A stretch of DNA of 17,348 nt from Baffinella frigidus (GCA_026770585.1 MU646305.1:1200804-1218151), one strand, 5' to 3'. Positions 7,373 through 14,626 are shown, counted from the stretch's first letter. The notes: a model not told the origin generated them from the sequence alone. Numbers and translations are program-made.

Positions 7373-7489
7373 CAGGGGTACCTCGATTACAAGAAAACCC
7401 CTCCCCGTAGGACCCTACAGTAGGGCTATGCCTAGGGCCCTATGGTCGTCCTAGGGGGGTGACGTTTTCTTGTAATCGAGGTACCCCTG
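7373..7489 (+). mobile_element. Family 1 foldback element, subfamily 1b, 117 bp
   Basis: Ends CAGGGGTACCTCGATTACAA and the inverted copy, with TA at 7371-7372 and 7490-7491. It differs from subfamily 1a mainly in the segment after CTCG (ATTACAAGAAAAC instead of CTCATAAGAAA). By eye it differs from the 7976 copy at only two positions, suggesting recent activity. Confidence 0.9.
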
Positions 7490-7541
7490 TAGCCCTGCAG
7501 CGGTATCTGGGCGATAAGAGCACCCACATCGGTCGATGTCT

Positions 7542-7616
7542 GTTTTCTTAAATTAGTACCAGAGGGTTGACTAAACGCAAGATTTAATCAACCCTCTGAT
7601 ACTAAATTAAGAAAAC
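7542..7616. mobile_element. 75-bp foldback element, family 3
   Basis: Nearly the whole 75 bp is an inverted repeat (GTTTTCTTAAATTAGTACCA.. with its complement, centre about 7579). A sibling of identical length and layout is at 14714-14788, with changes in both arms. A target duplication is not clear. Confidence 0.75.
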
Positions 7617-7905
7617 GGGGGGGGCAAATCCGGTCTGTGTTCTTAAGTTTTGGTTTCTTGTACATATGTAGCCCAGATACCCCATGTAGCCGGTGTTTGT
7701 CCTTAATCTCAAGTAACCCCTGATTCACACTACGTGGACCTGGCAGGTTGTCGACTCTCATGAGAGTGGTAGTGCTTGTTGATTGTGGCGTTGACAACAA
7801 CGTTCTTCTTCTCCTTTATCACTTTTGACCAGGTCCTCGATAGGCCCTCAAGTCTTGAGTTCTGGCGCCAGTGGCCGCTGCTCGTGCCCCCCTCATTGTT
7901 GGACA
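7617..7905. other. No recognisable feature
   Basis: About 290 bp of mixed sequence. A weak antisense ORF lies here without codon bias or recognisable motifs. Nothing is called. Confidence 0.5.
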
Positions 7906-8148
7906 GAAGGGCTGAGTTCATTTCTTCGAGCCCCTAGAGGAAAGACATGCCTCGGGTTGTTTTGTTAAGTGGCTACAGGGGTACCTCGATTACAAGAAAA
8001 CGCCTCCCCGTAGGACCCTACAGTAGGGCTATGCCTAGGGCCCTATGGTCGTCCTAGGGGGGTGACGTTTTCTTGTAATCGAGGTATCCCTGTAGTGAAG
8101 CCGTTGAGGCCGGAAGGGCTGAGTTCGTTTCCTCGAGCCCCTGGAGAT
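7906..8148. repeat. Direct duplication surrounding a family 1b element
   Basis: AAGGGCTGAGTTCATTTC and following CGAGCCCCTAGAG (7907-7939) recurs as AAGGGCTGAGTTCGTTTC and CGAGCCCCTGGAG (8114-8146). The element at 7976-8092 lies between the two copies. The adjoining sequence (7943-7973 plus 8095-8112) is repeated again, without the element, at 8246-8297. Confidence 0.75.
7976..8092 (+). mobile_element. Family 1b foldback element with an empty-site paralogue nearby
   Basis: 117-bp copy flanked by TA (7974-7975 and 8093-8094), nearly identical to the 7373 copy. The flanking sequences, AAGTGGC on the left and GTGAAGCCGTTGAGGCCGG on the right, are found joined as AAGTGGC-CA-GTGAAGCTGTTGAGGCCGG at 8270-8297. 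That is an in-window view of the locus without the insert, fixing the boundaries and the 2-bp target duplication. Confidence 0.92.
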
Positions 8149-8201
8149 CCTTCAGGTCCTTTGGGTTTTAATTTCTGCCAACATATGCCAACGACACGCC
8201 C

Positions 8202-8370
8202 TTCCGTAGAAAGGACTGCAGAGAAAGCATTTTTGCTTTCGGATGAGACATGCCTCGGGTTGTTTTGTGAAGTGGCCAGTGAAGCTGTTGAGGCCGGCTA
8301 CATGCAGCCACTTGCAAAAAATGCCCCAGGCGTGTCTTCCCTCCAGGGGCCATCTGCGAGGTCTTCGTAG
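8202..8370 (+). pseudogene. Coding-like fragment
   Basis: A short open frame reads LLSDETCLGLFCEVASEAVE and then AGYMQPLAKNAPGVSSL with a terminating TAG at 8368-8370. In the duplicated copy at 7943-7970 the same frame has TGT-TAA, so that copy is disabled. The fragment resembles coding sequence but matches no family I know, and the left boundary is not defined. Confidence 0.3.
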
Positions 8371-8376
8371 TGGTTA

Positions 8377-8476
8377 TCCCTTAAGTGGCCATAGGGTGAA
8401 TATTCGCCCTAACTCGCCCTAGGCAGGTCCTAGGGCCCTACGGTAGGGCGTATGCGCCTACTGGCCACTCAAGGGA
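8377..8476 (+). mobile_element. Family 2 TA-flanked foldback element, 100 bp
   Basis: Ends TCCCTTAAGTGGCC and GGCCACTCAAGGGA with TA at 8375-8376 and 8477-8478. It contains an internal hairpin AGGGTGAATATTCGCCCT (8393-8410) and the core GGTCCTAGGGCCCTACGG shared with family 1. Confidence 0.85.
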
Positions 8477-8529
8477 TACGTAGCCCAATCTAGCCAGGAA
8501 TGATTCAACTAGGAGTGCATCTTCACGTA

Positions 8530-8629
8530 TCCCTTAAGTGGCCAGCGGGTCGAAAACGACCCGCAGAGGACCTAGGCTGGTCCTAGGGCCCTACGGTAGG
8601 GCGTATGAGCCTACTGGCCAGTTCAGGGA
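8530..8629 (+). mobile_element. Family 2 foldback element, 100 bp
   Basis: Ends TCCCTTAAGTGGCC and GGCCAGTTCAGGGA with TA at 8528-8529 and 8630-8631. The internal hairpin at the corresponding position has a different sequence, GCGGGTCGAAAACGACCCGC (8545-8564), while the core and right half closely match the 8377 copy. Confidence 0.85.
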
Positions 8630-8691
8630 TACATGTTTATCGCATCAATCTATGTGCAGAGGGGGGCTTCCTGTCCGTGCTCCTAAGTCTA

Positions 8692-8800
8692 TCCCTTAAG
8701 TGCCCAGGCCCCCAAATTTGCAGGCCAAGAGGTCCTAGGCAGGTCCTAGGGCCCTACGGTAGGGCACCTAAAGGTATGAGCCTACTGGTCACTTAAGGGG
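8692..8800 (+). mobile_element. Family 2 foldback element, diverged, 109 bp
   Basis: Starts TCCCTTAAGTGCCC after TA (8690-8691) and ends GTCACTTAAGGGG before TA (8801-8802). The internal stem is weak here (GGCC..GGCC around CAAATTTG, 8707-8726). The core CCTAGGGCCCTACGGTAGGG is kept, with a short insertion (ACCTAAAG) after it. Confidence 0.8.
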
Positions 8801-8881
8801 TATAACCCTACGTCCGTACGGATTGTCTAACGTAGGGTCTACAGTGTGTGTGTAAGGGTTATTCACTTGTGGGTTATTCAC

Positions 8882-9046
8882 GGCGACTTTGATAGTGACG
8901 CGCCCCAGACTGAGTTTTGTAAAGTAACTCGTTCTGGTACAAATGGTTCCATTTCCTCTTTAAACGAGGTCTCTTTTTATAATTTGTACCAGAACGAGTT
9001 ACTTTACAAAACTCAGTCGCGGGTGCGGCACTATCAACTTCTCGCC
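8882..9046. mobile_element. 165-bp long-arm foldback
   Basis: A 36-nt perfect arm at 8909-8944 (beginning ACTGAGTTTTGTAAAGTAAC) and its complement (ending at 9017) enclose a T-rich loop. Imperfect outer arms (8882-8905 and about 9021-9046, GGCGA..TTGATAGTG) extend the stem. There is no ORF. It is a likely foldback transposable element of a separate family; no target duplication is evident. Confidence 0.75.
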
Positions 9047-9104
9047 AAAGTAAATTTACTCACAGGGATCTCGTACTTTCAGAGGACAGGAAGTCCTTTG
9101 ACTA

Positions 9105-9221
9105 CAGGGGTACCTCGATTACAAGAAAACGCCTCCCCCTAGGACCCTACAGTAGGCCTATGCCTAGGGCCCTATGGGGGACCTAGGGGGGTGACGTTTT
9201 CTTGTAATCGAGGTACCCCTG
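9105..9221 (+). mobile_element. Family 1b foldback element, diverged core
   Basis: 117 bp, ends CAGGGGTACCTCGATTACAA and inverse, TA at 9103-9104 and 9222-9223. The terminal arms match the 7373 and 7976 copies, but several core positions differ (CCCCCTAGG and GGGGGACC). Confidence 0.9.
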
Positions 9222-9223
9222 TA

Positions 9224-9703
9224 GGCCGCCCCCCCCACTCATGCTATTGTGCGCCCCAGGGGTTGCCAAGGGGGTGAGGTTTTGAGGGGTGTTAACGGGT
9301 GAGAGTTGAGGGACCAGTCCCCAGCTGCAATTTTACACATATTGATGCGATCAAGATGTGTTCAAGTGAAGCGGAACCTGCAGCGGGCTACTTTCTGGCT
9401 ACTTATGATCTCTGAGTGGACCTCGCAGGTGGTCTAGTCCTAGGCTCTGCACTTTTCAAGAAGTCTGTGAAAAAACAGAACTGTGTCAGACAGAGCCCCG
9501 TGTCTTTCGTTAGGTTGACTGAAACGTGTGACATTTTGTCAAAGGGCCATCTAGTTTCCAATCAATTCTCCGAAGTAAAAAATAAACCAGCCTCCCTCCT
9601 CCCTCCCCCACCTTGTACACTCCCACCTCCCGTACACTCCTTCTACCCACGTGTCAACCTTGTGCGTGGAGAACATACTCGTGTCAACCTTGTGGTGGCA
9701 TTT
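9224..9703. other. No recognisable gene
   Basis: About 480 bp of mixed sequence. A short direct repeat, CGTGTCAACCTTGTG, occurs at 9650-9664 and 9680-9694. An open frame from 9416 lacks codon bias in its first two thirds and ends in the repeat described next. Confidence 0.45.
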
Positions 9704-9780
9704 AGCATGGTCTTTCTACAGAACCAGTTCCGGTGTCCGCCTGTGTTGGGAGCTCGAAGAACCTAAAGGACCTAAAGGGG
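9704..9780 (+). repeat. Dispersed repeat with fossil LRR module, copy 1 (sense)
   Basis: This copy reads in the sense direction. One frame gives FLQNQF then PPVLGA, and after a one-base shift KNLKDLK, which together resemble a plant-type leucine-rich repeat (N-x-F/L..P-P-x-L-G-x-L-x-x-L-x-x-L). The frameshift means it is not functional as it stands. Related copies follow at 10276, 10451, 10745 and 11053 on the opposite strand. The LRR reading is inference. Confidence 0.5.
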
Positions 9781-9803
9781 CCCTACATCCTAGGACCAGC
9801 TTT

Positions 9804-9925
9804 GCCTCAGTTTTACTGGTCTTTTTATTTGAGGAGACCGGGAGTTGATTTCCCTGTTTGTGGTACAAATACGTCAACATTTGGCGTGAAAACGACCAGA
9901 ATGTAGAGACCAGATTAACTGAGGC
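9804..9925. repeat. 122-bp foldback with 18-bp arms
   Basis: GCCTCAGTTTTACTGGTC (9804-9821) pairs with GACCAGATTAACTGAGGC (9908-9925) with one mismatch. Short TAGGACC sequences just outside extend the similarity. No target duplication or coding content is seen. Confidence 0.6.
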
Positions 9926-10275
9926 TAGGACCTTGAGGATTGATTCGAGCCCGCCACAGCCGGACACCCGACCCTTCCGTGGAAAGTCCGGCAGAGACCT
10001 CTCCAAATTAGTGGTGGTTTGGAAAAATTGGAGCTTTATTAAGTGTGTAACATTTACACGACAGCACCTGGCATCGGAGGTGGATGTGCCGCGCAAGGCA
10101 CCGCACCGGAGCTGGTCTTTGAGCTATAGCAGGTTTCCTAGCGAATAGTCTGACGGACCCTTACTTGGCGAACTCCTTAACAGTCGTGATCATCATGGCT
10201 TGGAAAGTGGGAACGGGCTCTTGATCCCGGTGTCGAGCCAAATCCCGAGTCCAGCTGCTGTCGGCGTCCGCACCT
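9926..10275. other. No recognisable gene
   Basis: About 350 bp. An open frame ending at 10148 has no recognisable motif or strong codon bias. Nothing is called. Confidence 0.45.
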
Positions 10276-10338
10276 TTTGGGTCCTTTAGGTTCTTCGAGC
10301 TCCCAACATAGGCACGCGCGCGTGCCTATGTTGGGAGC
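10276..10338 (-). repeat. LRR-bearing repeat, copy 2, head-to-head with a partial copy
   Basis: The antisense copy runs to about 10313 and meets a sense-direction partial copy (10324-10338), producing the perfect 40-bp palindrome at 10299-10338 with CGCG at its centre. Such a junction suggests inverted duplication. Confidence 0.65.
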
Positions 10339-10450
10339 AGCACCACCGCCCGCGCTCGCGCCGCCCCGATGAGCCCGCGCATCTGCCACGCCGTGTACCT
10401 ACGCGCCCGGAACTTAGCCAAAATCCAAGCGGATTTTGCCTTTCGAAAGA

Positions 10451-10534
10451 TCCTTTAGGTCCTTGAGGTTCTTCGAGCTCCCAACATAGGCGGACACCGG
10501 AACTGGTTCTGTAGAAAGGCCATGCTTCCTTTCG
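10451..10534 (-). repeat. LRR-bearing repeat, copy 3
   Basis: Nearly full copy (TCCTTTAGGTCC to CTTCCTTTCGG) running antisense to copy 1 and very similar to copy 5. It abuts the TTAGGGG-like array directly. Confidence 0.7.
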
Positions 10535-10646
10535 GGGTTAGTGGTTAGGGGTTAGTGGTTAGGGGTTAGGGGTTAGGGGTAAGGTGTCAGGTGTTAGGTG
10601 TAAGGGGGTAGGGGGTAGGGGTTAGGGGTTAGGGGTCAGGGGTAAG
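10534..10646 (+). repeat. TTAGGGG-like tandem array
   Basis: About 15 degenerate 7-bp units based on GGGGTTA (variants GTGGTTA, GGGGTAA, GGTGTTA, GGGGTCA). It is telomere-like but of a different register from the TTTAGGG array at 15534 onward. It is probably a decayed interstitial repeat. Confidence 0.85.
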
Positions 10647-10726
10647 TCACACCCGTCGGGGCCAATCCACACGCGTTAGAGCTCACCCACTCGCGTCAAT
10701 GCCTACCCACACGCTTCAGTTAATAA
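10647..10726 (+). repeat. Four-unit degenerate 20-bp tandem repeat
   Basis: Units at 10647, 10667, 10687 and 10707 share the pattern (C)CACxCGCGTxxxxxCxxAC, for example CCACACGCGTTAGAGCTCAC and CCACTCGCGTCAATGCCTAC. It follows immediately after the TTAGGGG-like array. Confidence 0.7.
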
Positions 10727-10744
10727 CATGTTTTTCCGGCATTT

Positions 10745-10860
10745 TTTAGGTCCTTTAGGTTCTTTTAACTCCCAACATACGCGGACACCGGAACGAATCC
10801 TGCAGAAAAGCCGTGCTTCATTTCGGATCACATCAGGCCCCCCGTTGCAGAAGGATCGCG
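10745..10860 (-). repeat. LRR-bearing repeat, copy 4, most diverged
   Basis: Antisense copy extending beyond the core to GATCACATCAGGCCCCCC and GCAGAAGGATC, which are shared with copy 5, so the full repeat is at least about 115 bp. The core differs at several sites (AACTCCCAACATACGCGGAC). Confidence 0.65.
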
Positions 10861-11052
10861 GCAGAAACCGGCTAAAGGGTATCCTCATCGGGTGTTTGAG
10901 TTAGACCAAAGAGGTACAGGCTCGCACACACACTCAGGATAAAGCAAGTCGGCTGAAGGCCCATATGGTATCCCATCGTTAGGCTCACAGGAGCTCTAAC
11001 CACGGATACCTCAGATGTCAAACCAAACAAATGTAAAGTTTTCGGGTTCTGA

Positions 11053-11169
11053 TTCCTTTAGGTCCTTCAGGTTCTTCGAGCTCCCAACATAGGCGGACAC
11101 CGGAACTGGTTCTGTAGAAAGGCCATGCTTCCTTTCGGATCACATCAGCCCCCCCAGTGCAGAAGGATC
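11053..11169 (-). repeat. LRR-bearing repeat, copy 5
   Basis: Antisense copy with the same extent as copy 4 (to GCAGAAGGATC) and the copy 3-type core. The one-base frame break in the LRR-like reading is present in all full copies, so it predates their amplification. Confidence 0.65.
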
Positions 11170-11553
11170 CGTTATTTCCGTTATTTCCGATTTATTAAAG
11201 AGGATTGTCGGTGTCAGCCTGTGCCGTCGCCGAGCCAGGATCGGGTCTGCCATGCTCCCCAGTTTGAGCTATGACTCCGCACGCTGCAGCTTCAGGGGCC
11301 GCTCCCCAACCCATGATGGAAGACCACACATCAGACTAATCATGCAATAGCTTGATCGTGCTGACACGTTATCCCCCCCGTGATCTCAGAATTGTCTAAG
11401 TCGAATCGTCGCACCCACGAAGCCAGAGAGGCTCGTAAGGTGTGGAAGGTCCCGTGTGGGAACCTTCCCTAACCGCAATGCTGCCGCATTCGTTTTCTCC
11501 CGCCCCCCCGTCTTTAGCTATCGTCGTCCGGAGGCCTACGTTATCCCCCCCTT
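11170..11553. other. No recognisable feature before the gap
   Basis: About 380 bp without a supported gene or repeat. Open frames from 11442 and 11456 depend on the unknown bases that follow and are not called. Confidence 0.5.
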
Positions 11554-12348
11554 NNNNNNNNNNNNNNNNNNNNNNNNNNNNNNNNNNNNNNNNNNNNNNN
11601 NNNNNNNNNNNNNNNNNNNNNNNNNNNNNNNNNNNNNNNNNNNNNNNNNNNNNNNNNNNNNNNNNNNNNNNNNNNNNNNNNNNNNNNNNNNNNNNNNNNN
11701 NNNNNNNNNNNNNNNNNNNNNNNNNNNNNNNNNNNNNNNNNNNNNNNNNNNNNNNNNNNNNNNNNNNNNNNNNNNNNNNNNNNNNNNNNNNNNNNNNNNN
11801 NNNNNNNNNNNNNNNNNNNNNNNNNNNNNNNNNNNNNNNNNNNNNNNNNNNNNNNNNNNNNNNNNNNNNNNNNNNNNNNNNNNNNNNNNNNNNNNNNNNN
11901 NNNNNNNNNNNNNNNNNNNNNNNNNNNNNNNNNNNNNNNNNNNNNNNNNNNNNNNNNNNNNNNNNNNNNNNNNNNNNNNNNNNNNNNNNNNNNNNNNNNN
12001 NNNNNNNNNNNNNNNNNNNNNNNNNNNNNNNNNNNNNNNNNNNNNNNNNNNNNNNNNNNNNNNNNNNNNNNNNNNNNNNNNNNNNNNNNNNNNNNNNNNN
12101 NNNNNNNNNNNNNNNNNNNNNNNNNNNNNNNNNNNNNNNNNNNNNNNNNNNNNNNNNNNNNNNNNNNNNNNNNNNNNNNNNNNNNNNNNNNNNNNNNNNN
12201 NNNNNNNNNNNNNNNNNNNNNNNNNNNNNNNNNNNNNNNNNNNNNNNNNNNNNNNNNNNNNNNNNNNNNNNNNNNNNNNNNNNNNNNNNNNNNNNNNNNN
12301 NNNNNNNNNNNNNNNNNNNNNNNNNNNNNNNNNNNNNNNNNNNNNNNN
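11554..12348. other. Assembly gap, 795 N
   Basis: Run of undetermined bases. The 5' part of the following coding region, and possibly other genes, are hidden here. The true size is unknown. Confidence 1.
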
Positions 12349-12977
12349 TGTCCCGCGTCTTTCTCCCGATTCCTGAAGGCGGGCAGGCCGCAGCGGATCT
12401 TCCGGATACCCCAAGCTACCCCGCTCCCGGCATGCCCGCCTCCGGCAGCAGCGCGGCGCCCTCGCCCTCGGAAACCCCGAACAAGGAGGACCTCTACGCG
12501 ACGAGGGGGAAGACGCGCGCCAACACCTCCGCCGAGGCCCTCAAGGCTATGTTCCCAGGCAATGTCCCCGGCCATGTTCCCGCCTACATGACGCCGGGGG
12601 TCGTCACCAACGGCAACTCCTTCATGGAACGCCCGCGCACCGATGCGGAAGAATACATCCTCGCCTCGCTGGAGGGTGTGATCGCGCGCCTGGACGGAAT
12701 CGACGCGCGCGCGGACCAAGACCGCGCGCGCATGGAACAAGACCGCGAGCGCATGGACCGCATGGAGACGCGCATGAACGAGGCGCTCGCGCTGATCAGC
12801 GCCGATCTCGACGTGCTCGGCGAACGAGTCTGGACCCAGGGACTTGAGAGTCCACGCGCCAACGAGGAGCAGGCCACGTCCGCCAAAACCACCCCCGTTC
12901 TGCAGGCCAGAACGCAGGAGGCCAAAACGGCCAAGCCGGAGCCCTCAAGCGCCGTGAGCCACTTCGCTCTGGCCTAG
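12349..12977 (+). CDS. 3' part of an unrecognised coiled-coil protein (5' end in gap)
   Basis: The frame is open from the gap to TAG at 12975-12977, giving 209 visible residues with strong G/C third-position bias, so it is very likely coding. The first part is Pro/Ala/Ser-rich (about the first 45 residues). Next come a basic stretch (TRGKTRANTSAEALKAMFPG) and VPAYMTPGVVTNGN. Then a highly charged, heptad-like segment (from about EEYILASLEGVIARLDGID through ARMEQDRERMDRMETRMNEA to LDVLGERVW) is predicted to be a coiled coil. The tail is Ala/Lys/Thr-rich and ends HFALA. No zinc knuckle, protease or polymerase motif is visible. An N-terminal gag-like protein of a retroelement is one possibility, based only on this architecture in a repeat-rich region; an ordinary cellular protein is equally possible. 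Confidence 0.65.
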
Positions 12978-13178
12978 GACCTCGCCGCTAAGAGACGCAA
13001 CCACAAGTCGGGCTTTGTGCCACAAGGTCGGGCTGGGGCCTGGCTTTGCGGAGGGTGCGTGCGTCGGGGGTAGGACACGGCACCGGGTATGGAGTCGCCC
13101 CCGTCCGACCCACACGGGGCCGCCTGCCAAGGTCGGGAAAGCAGGACCTGCGAGCGGAGTTGCGGTGTCGTTTGCGGG
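12978..13178. other. No recognisable gene
   Basis: Spacer between the coiled-coil frame and the hairpin. It contains a short direct repeat around GTCGGGCT (13007 and 13027). Overlapping small frames on both strands are not supported. Confidence 0.5.
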
Positions 13179-13245
13179 CCGCGTTTGTGCGTTCAGAACC
13201 CTTGGGGTTTCTGAACGCACAAGGGTTCTGAACGCACAAACGCGG
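13179..13245. repeat. 67-bp hairpin with perfect 26-bp arms
   Basis: CCGCGTTTGTGCGTTCAGAA.. (13179-13204) is perfectly inverted at 13220-13245. The 15-base loop contains TTCTGAACGCA, a third copy of part of the right arm. It may be a small foldback element or a structured RNA; nothing decides between them. Confidence 0.8.
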
Positions 13246-13463
13246 TGAGAGACCGTGCTTCAGTAAACCCCGAGAGCGGAGCGCAGTTGCAACATCGCCA
13301 AGGCCCTGTTTGTGCGCCGCGTTTGTGGGTACTATTGTGTCAAGTAACAAACGTCGCTACATGTAGAAGAAACATTGCGGGTTCGACGAGGATGCACATG
13401 CCTTCTCTCTAGGCCCTACTCAGACACAGCCTCGCTGGGGGTGCACACATGGCGGCCGTGTTC
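13246..13463. other. Unassigned spacer
   Basis: A partial echo of the preceding arm, CCGCGTTTGTG, occurs at 13317-13327. The segment 13438-13460 (GGGGGTGCACACATGGCGGCC) resembles 150-170 and 15062-15081. No gene is seen. Confidence 0.45.
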
Positions 13464-13532
13464 GTAGTAACGAAGGTCTCTTTCGTCCAGTAATGAAGAC
13501 CTCTCTCGTCCAGTCATAAAGGTCTCTCTCAG
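13464..13532 (+). repeat. Three-unit 23-24-bp tandem repeat
   Basis: Units GTAGTAACGAAGGTCTCT.., CAGTAATGAAGACCTCTC.. and CAGTCATAAAGGTCTCTC.. follow one another. A single related unit is at about 173-196 near the left edge, so the repeat is dispersed. Confidence 0.7.
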
Positions 13533-13611
13533 CACAATACCTACCCCCCGGGAGGGTTGTAGCAGCCCTTGAGGCTGCTCGCCACGTAAGGGTTATCAGC
13601 TTACCCCGAGT

Positions 13612-13659
13612 ACAGTCGACCTATTGGCCCGAGGCGGGCTCGTCCTGGACTGGGTCCTC
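13612..13659. repeat. Dispersed repeat, copy A
   Basis: CAGTCGACCTATTGGCCC.., then GGGCTCGTCCTGGACTGGGTCC, matches the segment at 14002-14055 (CAGTCGACCGATTGGCCC.., GGGGCGTCCTGGAGTAGGTCC). Between the two copies lie a family 2 and a family 1 element. Just upstream is a small hairpin, AGCAGCC..GGCTGCT (13561-13579). Confidence 0.65.
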
Positions 13660-13720
13660 TCAGTGACACACAGACACATCCGCGTGCGAATAGAGTCGTT
13701 TACTGATCCGGCTATTCCTA

Positions 13721-13820
13721 CCCCTTAAGTGCCCAGTAGGCTCATACATCCTACGGTAGGGCCCTAGGACCTGCCTAGGGCGAGTTAGGGTGAATGTTCA
13801 CCCTATGACCACTTCAGGGA
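13721..13820 (-). mobile_element. Family 2 foldback element, reverse orientation, 100 bp
   Basis: Flanked by TA (13719-13720 and 13821-13822), with ends CCCCTTAAGTGCCC and GACCACTTCAGGGA. The core CCTACGGTAGGGCCCTAGG is inverted relative to the copies at 8377-8800. The internal stem TAGGGTGAATGTTCACCCTA (13786-13805) is perfect over nine pairs. Confidence 0.85.
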
Positions 13821-13857
13821 TACGGGACTGTGTCCCCAGCCAGGGCGTCAGGGGATA

Positions 13858-13974
13858 CAGGGGTACCTCGCTCATAAGAAACTGCACCCCCCCTAGGAAC
13901 ACCATAGGGCCCTAGGCATAGCCCTACTGTAGGGCCCTAGGGGGAGGCGGTTTCTTATGGGCGAGGTACCCCTG
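13858..13974 (-). mobile_element. Family 1a foldback element, reverse orientation, 117 bp
   Basis: Ends CAGGGGTACCTCGCTCATAA and inverse, TA at 13856-13857 and 13975-13976. The core CATAGGGCCCTAGGCATAG is inverted relative to the 6840 copy. The left flank GGGGATA matches that of the 6467 element. Confidence 0.88.
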
Positions 13975-14001
13975 TACCCGACCCTACTGTGCGGATCTAG
14001 T

Positions 14002-14055
14002 CCAGTCGACCGATTGGCCCTGTGTGGGTCGGACAGGGGCGTCCTGGAGTAGGTC
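14002..14055. repeat. Dispersed repeat, copy B
   Basis: Partner of the repeat at 13612-13659; see there for the matching blocks. It lies just right of the family 1a element. Confidence 0.6.
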
Positions 14056-14090
14056 CGCACACCTACCTTACCCTACCCTACACGTATCGT

Positions 14091-14248
14091 CGCTAGCAAT
14101 TGATGCAGTGCGCATCCAGCTTGTGCCTAGGGTCCTACGGTGGTCCTAGGGCGGGGGGCGCTTTCTTATGACCGAGGTACCCCTGTACCCTACCCTACCC
14201 CTACCCCATGTGCCCTACCCTCGCTAGCAGTTGATGCAGTGGGCATCC
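14091..14248. repeat. Direct repeat enclosing a truncated family 1a element
   Basis: CGCTAGCAATTGATGCAGTG (from 14091) recurs as CGCTAGCAGTTGATGCAGTG (from 14222). The truncated element lies between, so a segment of about 131 bp was duplicated either with it or around it. Confidence 0.65.
14123..14185 (+). mobile_element. Truncated family 1a element, right half only
   Basis: Begins within the core (GTGCCTAGGGTCCTACGG) and continues through CTTTCTTATGACCGAGGTAC to CCCCTG followed by TA (14186-14187). The left half is absent. Confidence 0.8.
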
Positions 14249-14319
14249 GGGCCCTCCCCGTCTTTCGGGTGCCGCGCCAGAAGCTCCTGTTCCATCAAAC
14301 ACACCCGTGTCACATTTTT

Positions 14320-14384
14320 CATTCCGTAGGCCCCTACGGTAGGAAATCCGTAGGAACATAGTGATTTTCTAGGGGGGGGGGCGA
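14320..14384 (+). repeat. Core-related repeat (CCCTACGGTAGG with CCGTAGGAACATAG)
   Basis: CCGTAGGCCCCTACGGTAGG, then AAATCCGTAGGAACATAG, then a G-run. The same order of motifs is seen at 14852-14892 and 14990-15024, so this may be a further decayed foldback family sharing the core of families 1 and 2. Confidence 0.5.
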
Positions 14385-14434
14385 ATAGATGGCTGTACAC
14401 TTGGACGTGTACATCCGGGGTAAAACCCGAGGTA

Positions 14435-14482
14435 GAAAAAGACGATATAAGCTGATTTTGAAAAAGACGATATAAGCTGATT
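14435..14482 (+). repeat. Two-copy 23-bp direct repeat
   Basis: GAAAAAGACGATATAAGCTG plus ATT occurs exactly at 14435-14457 and 14460-14482, two bases apart. Confidence 0.9.
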
Positions 14483-14512
14483 GACCATCAAACACCCCCT
14501 TGTCAGACTCGT

Positions 14513-14626
14513 CCACCAACCCTCACGGTGGGACCAAATCGACGATTTTTGCTTTCTCAATTCCTATGAAAAATGGCTCCACCACAGGCGAAATCGTCGA
14601 TTTGGTCCGGCTGTGAGGGCTGGTGG
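14513..14626. mobile_element. 114-bp foldback
   Basis: The left arm from 14513 (CCACCAACCCTCAC..CCAAATCGACGATTT) pairs with the right arm ending 14626 (AAATCGTCGATTTGG..GTGAGGGCTGGTGG), about 38 bp with few mismatches. It is unrelated in sequence to the other foldbacks. Downstream at 14651, CAGGGATATCTCGTGTACA resembles a decayed family 1 end. Confidence 0.75.

Noticed and set aside
6467-9221. An autonomous DNA transposon encoding a transposase
   Set aside because: No frame with transposase motifs lies within or between the family 1 and 2 elements; all are about 75-165 bp and non-coding.
9858-10148. Frame of 96 codons as a gene
   Set aside because: No codon bias or recognised motif; its start overlaps the foldback at 9804-9925.
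11442-12977. A single 511-codon frame running through the gap
   Set aside because: Most of it is undetermined bases; only the part after the gap is supported, and the short part before the gap shows no coding bias.
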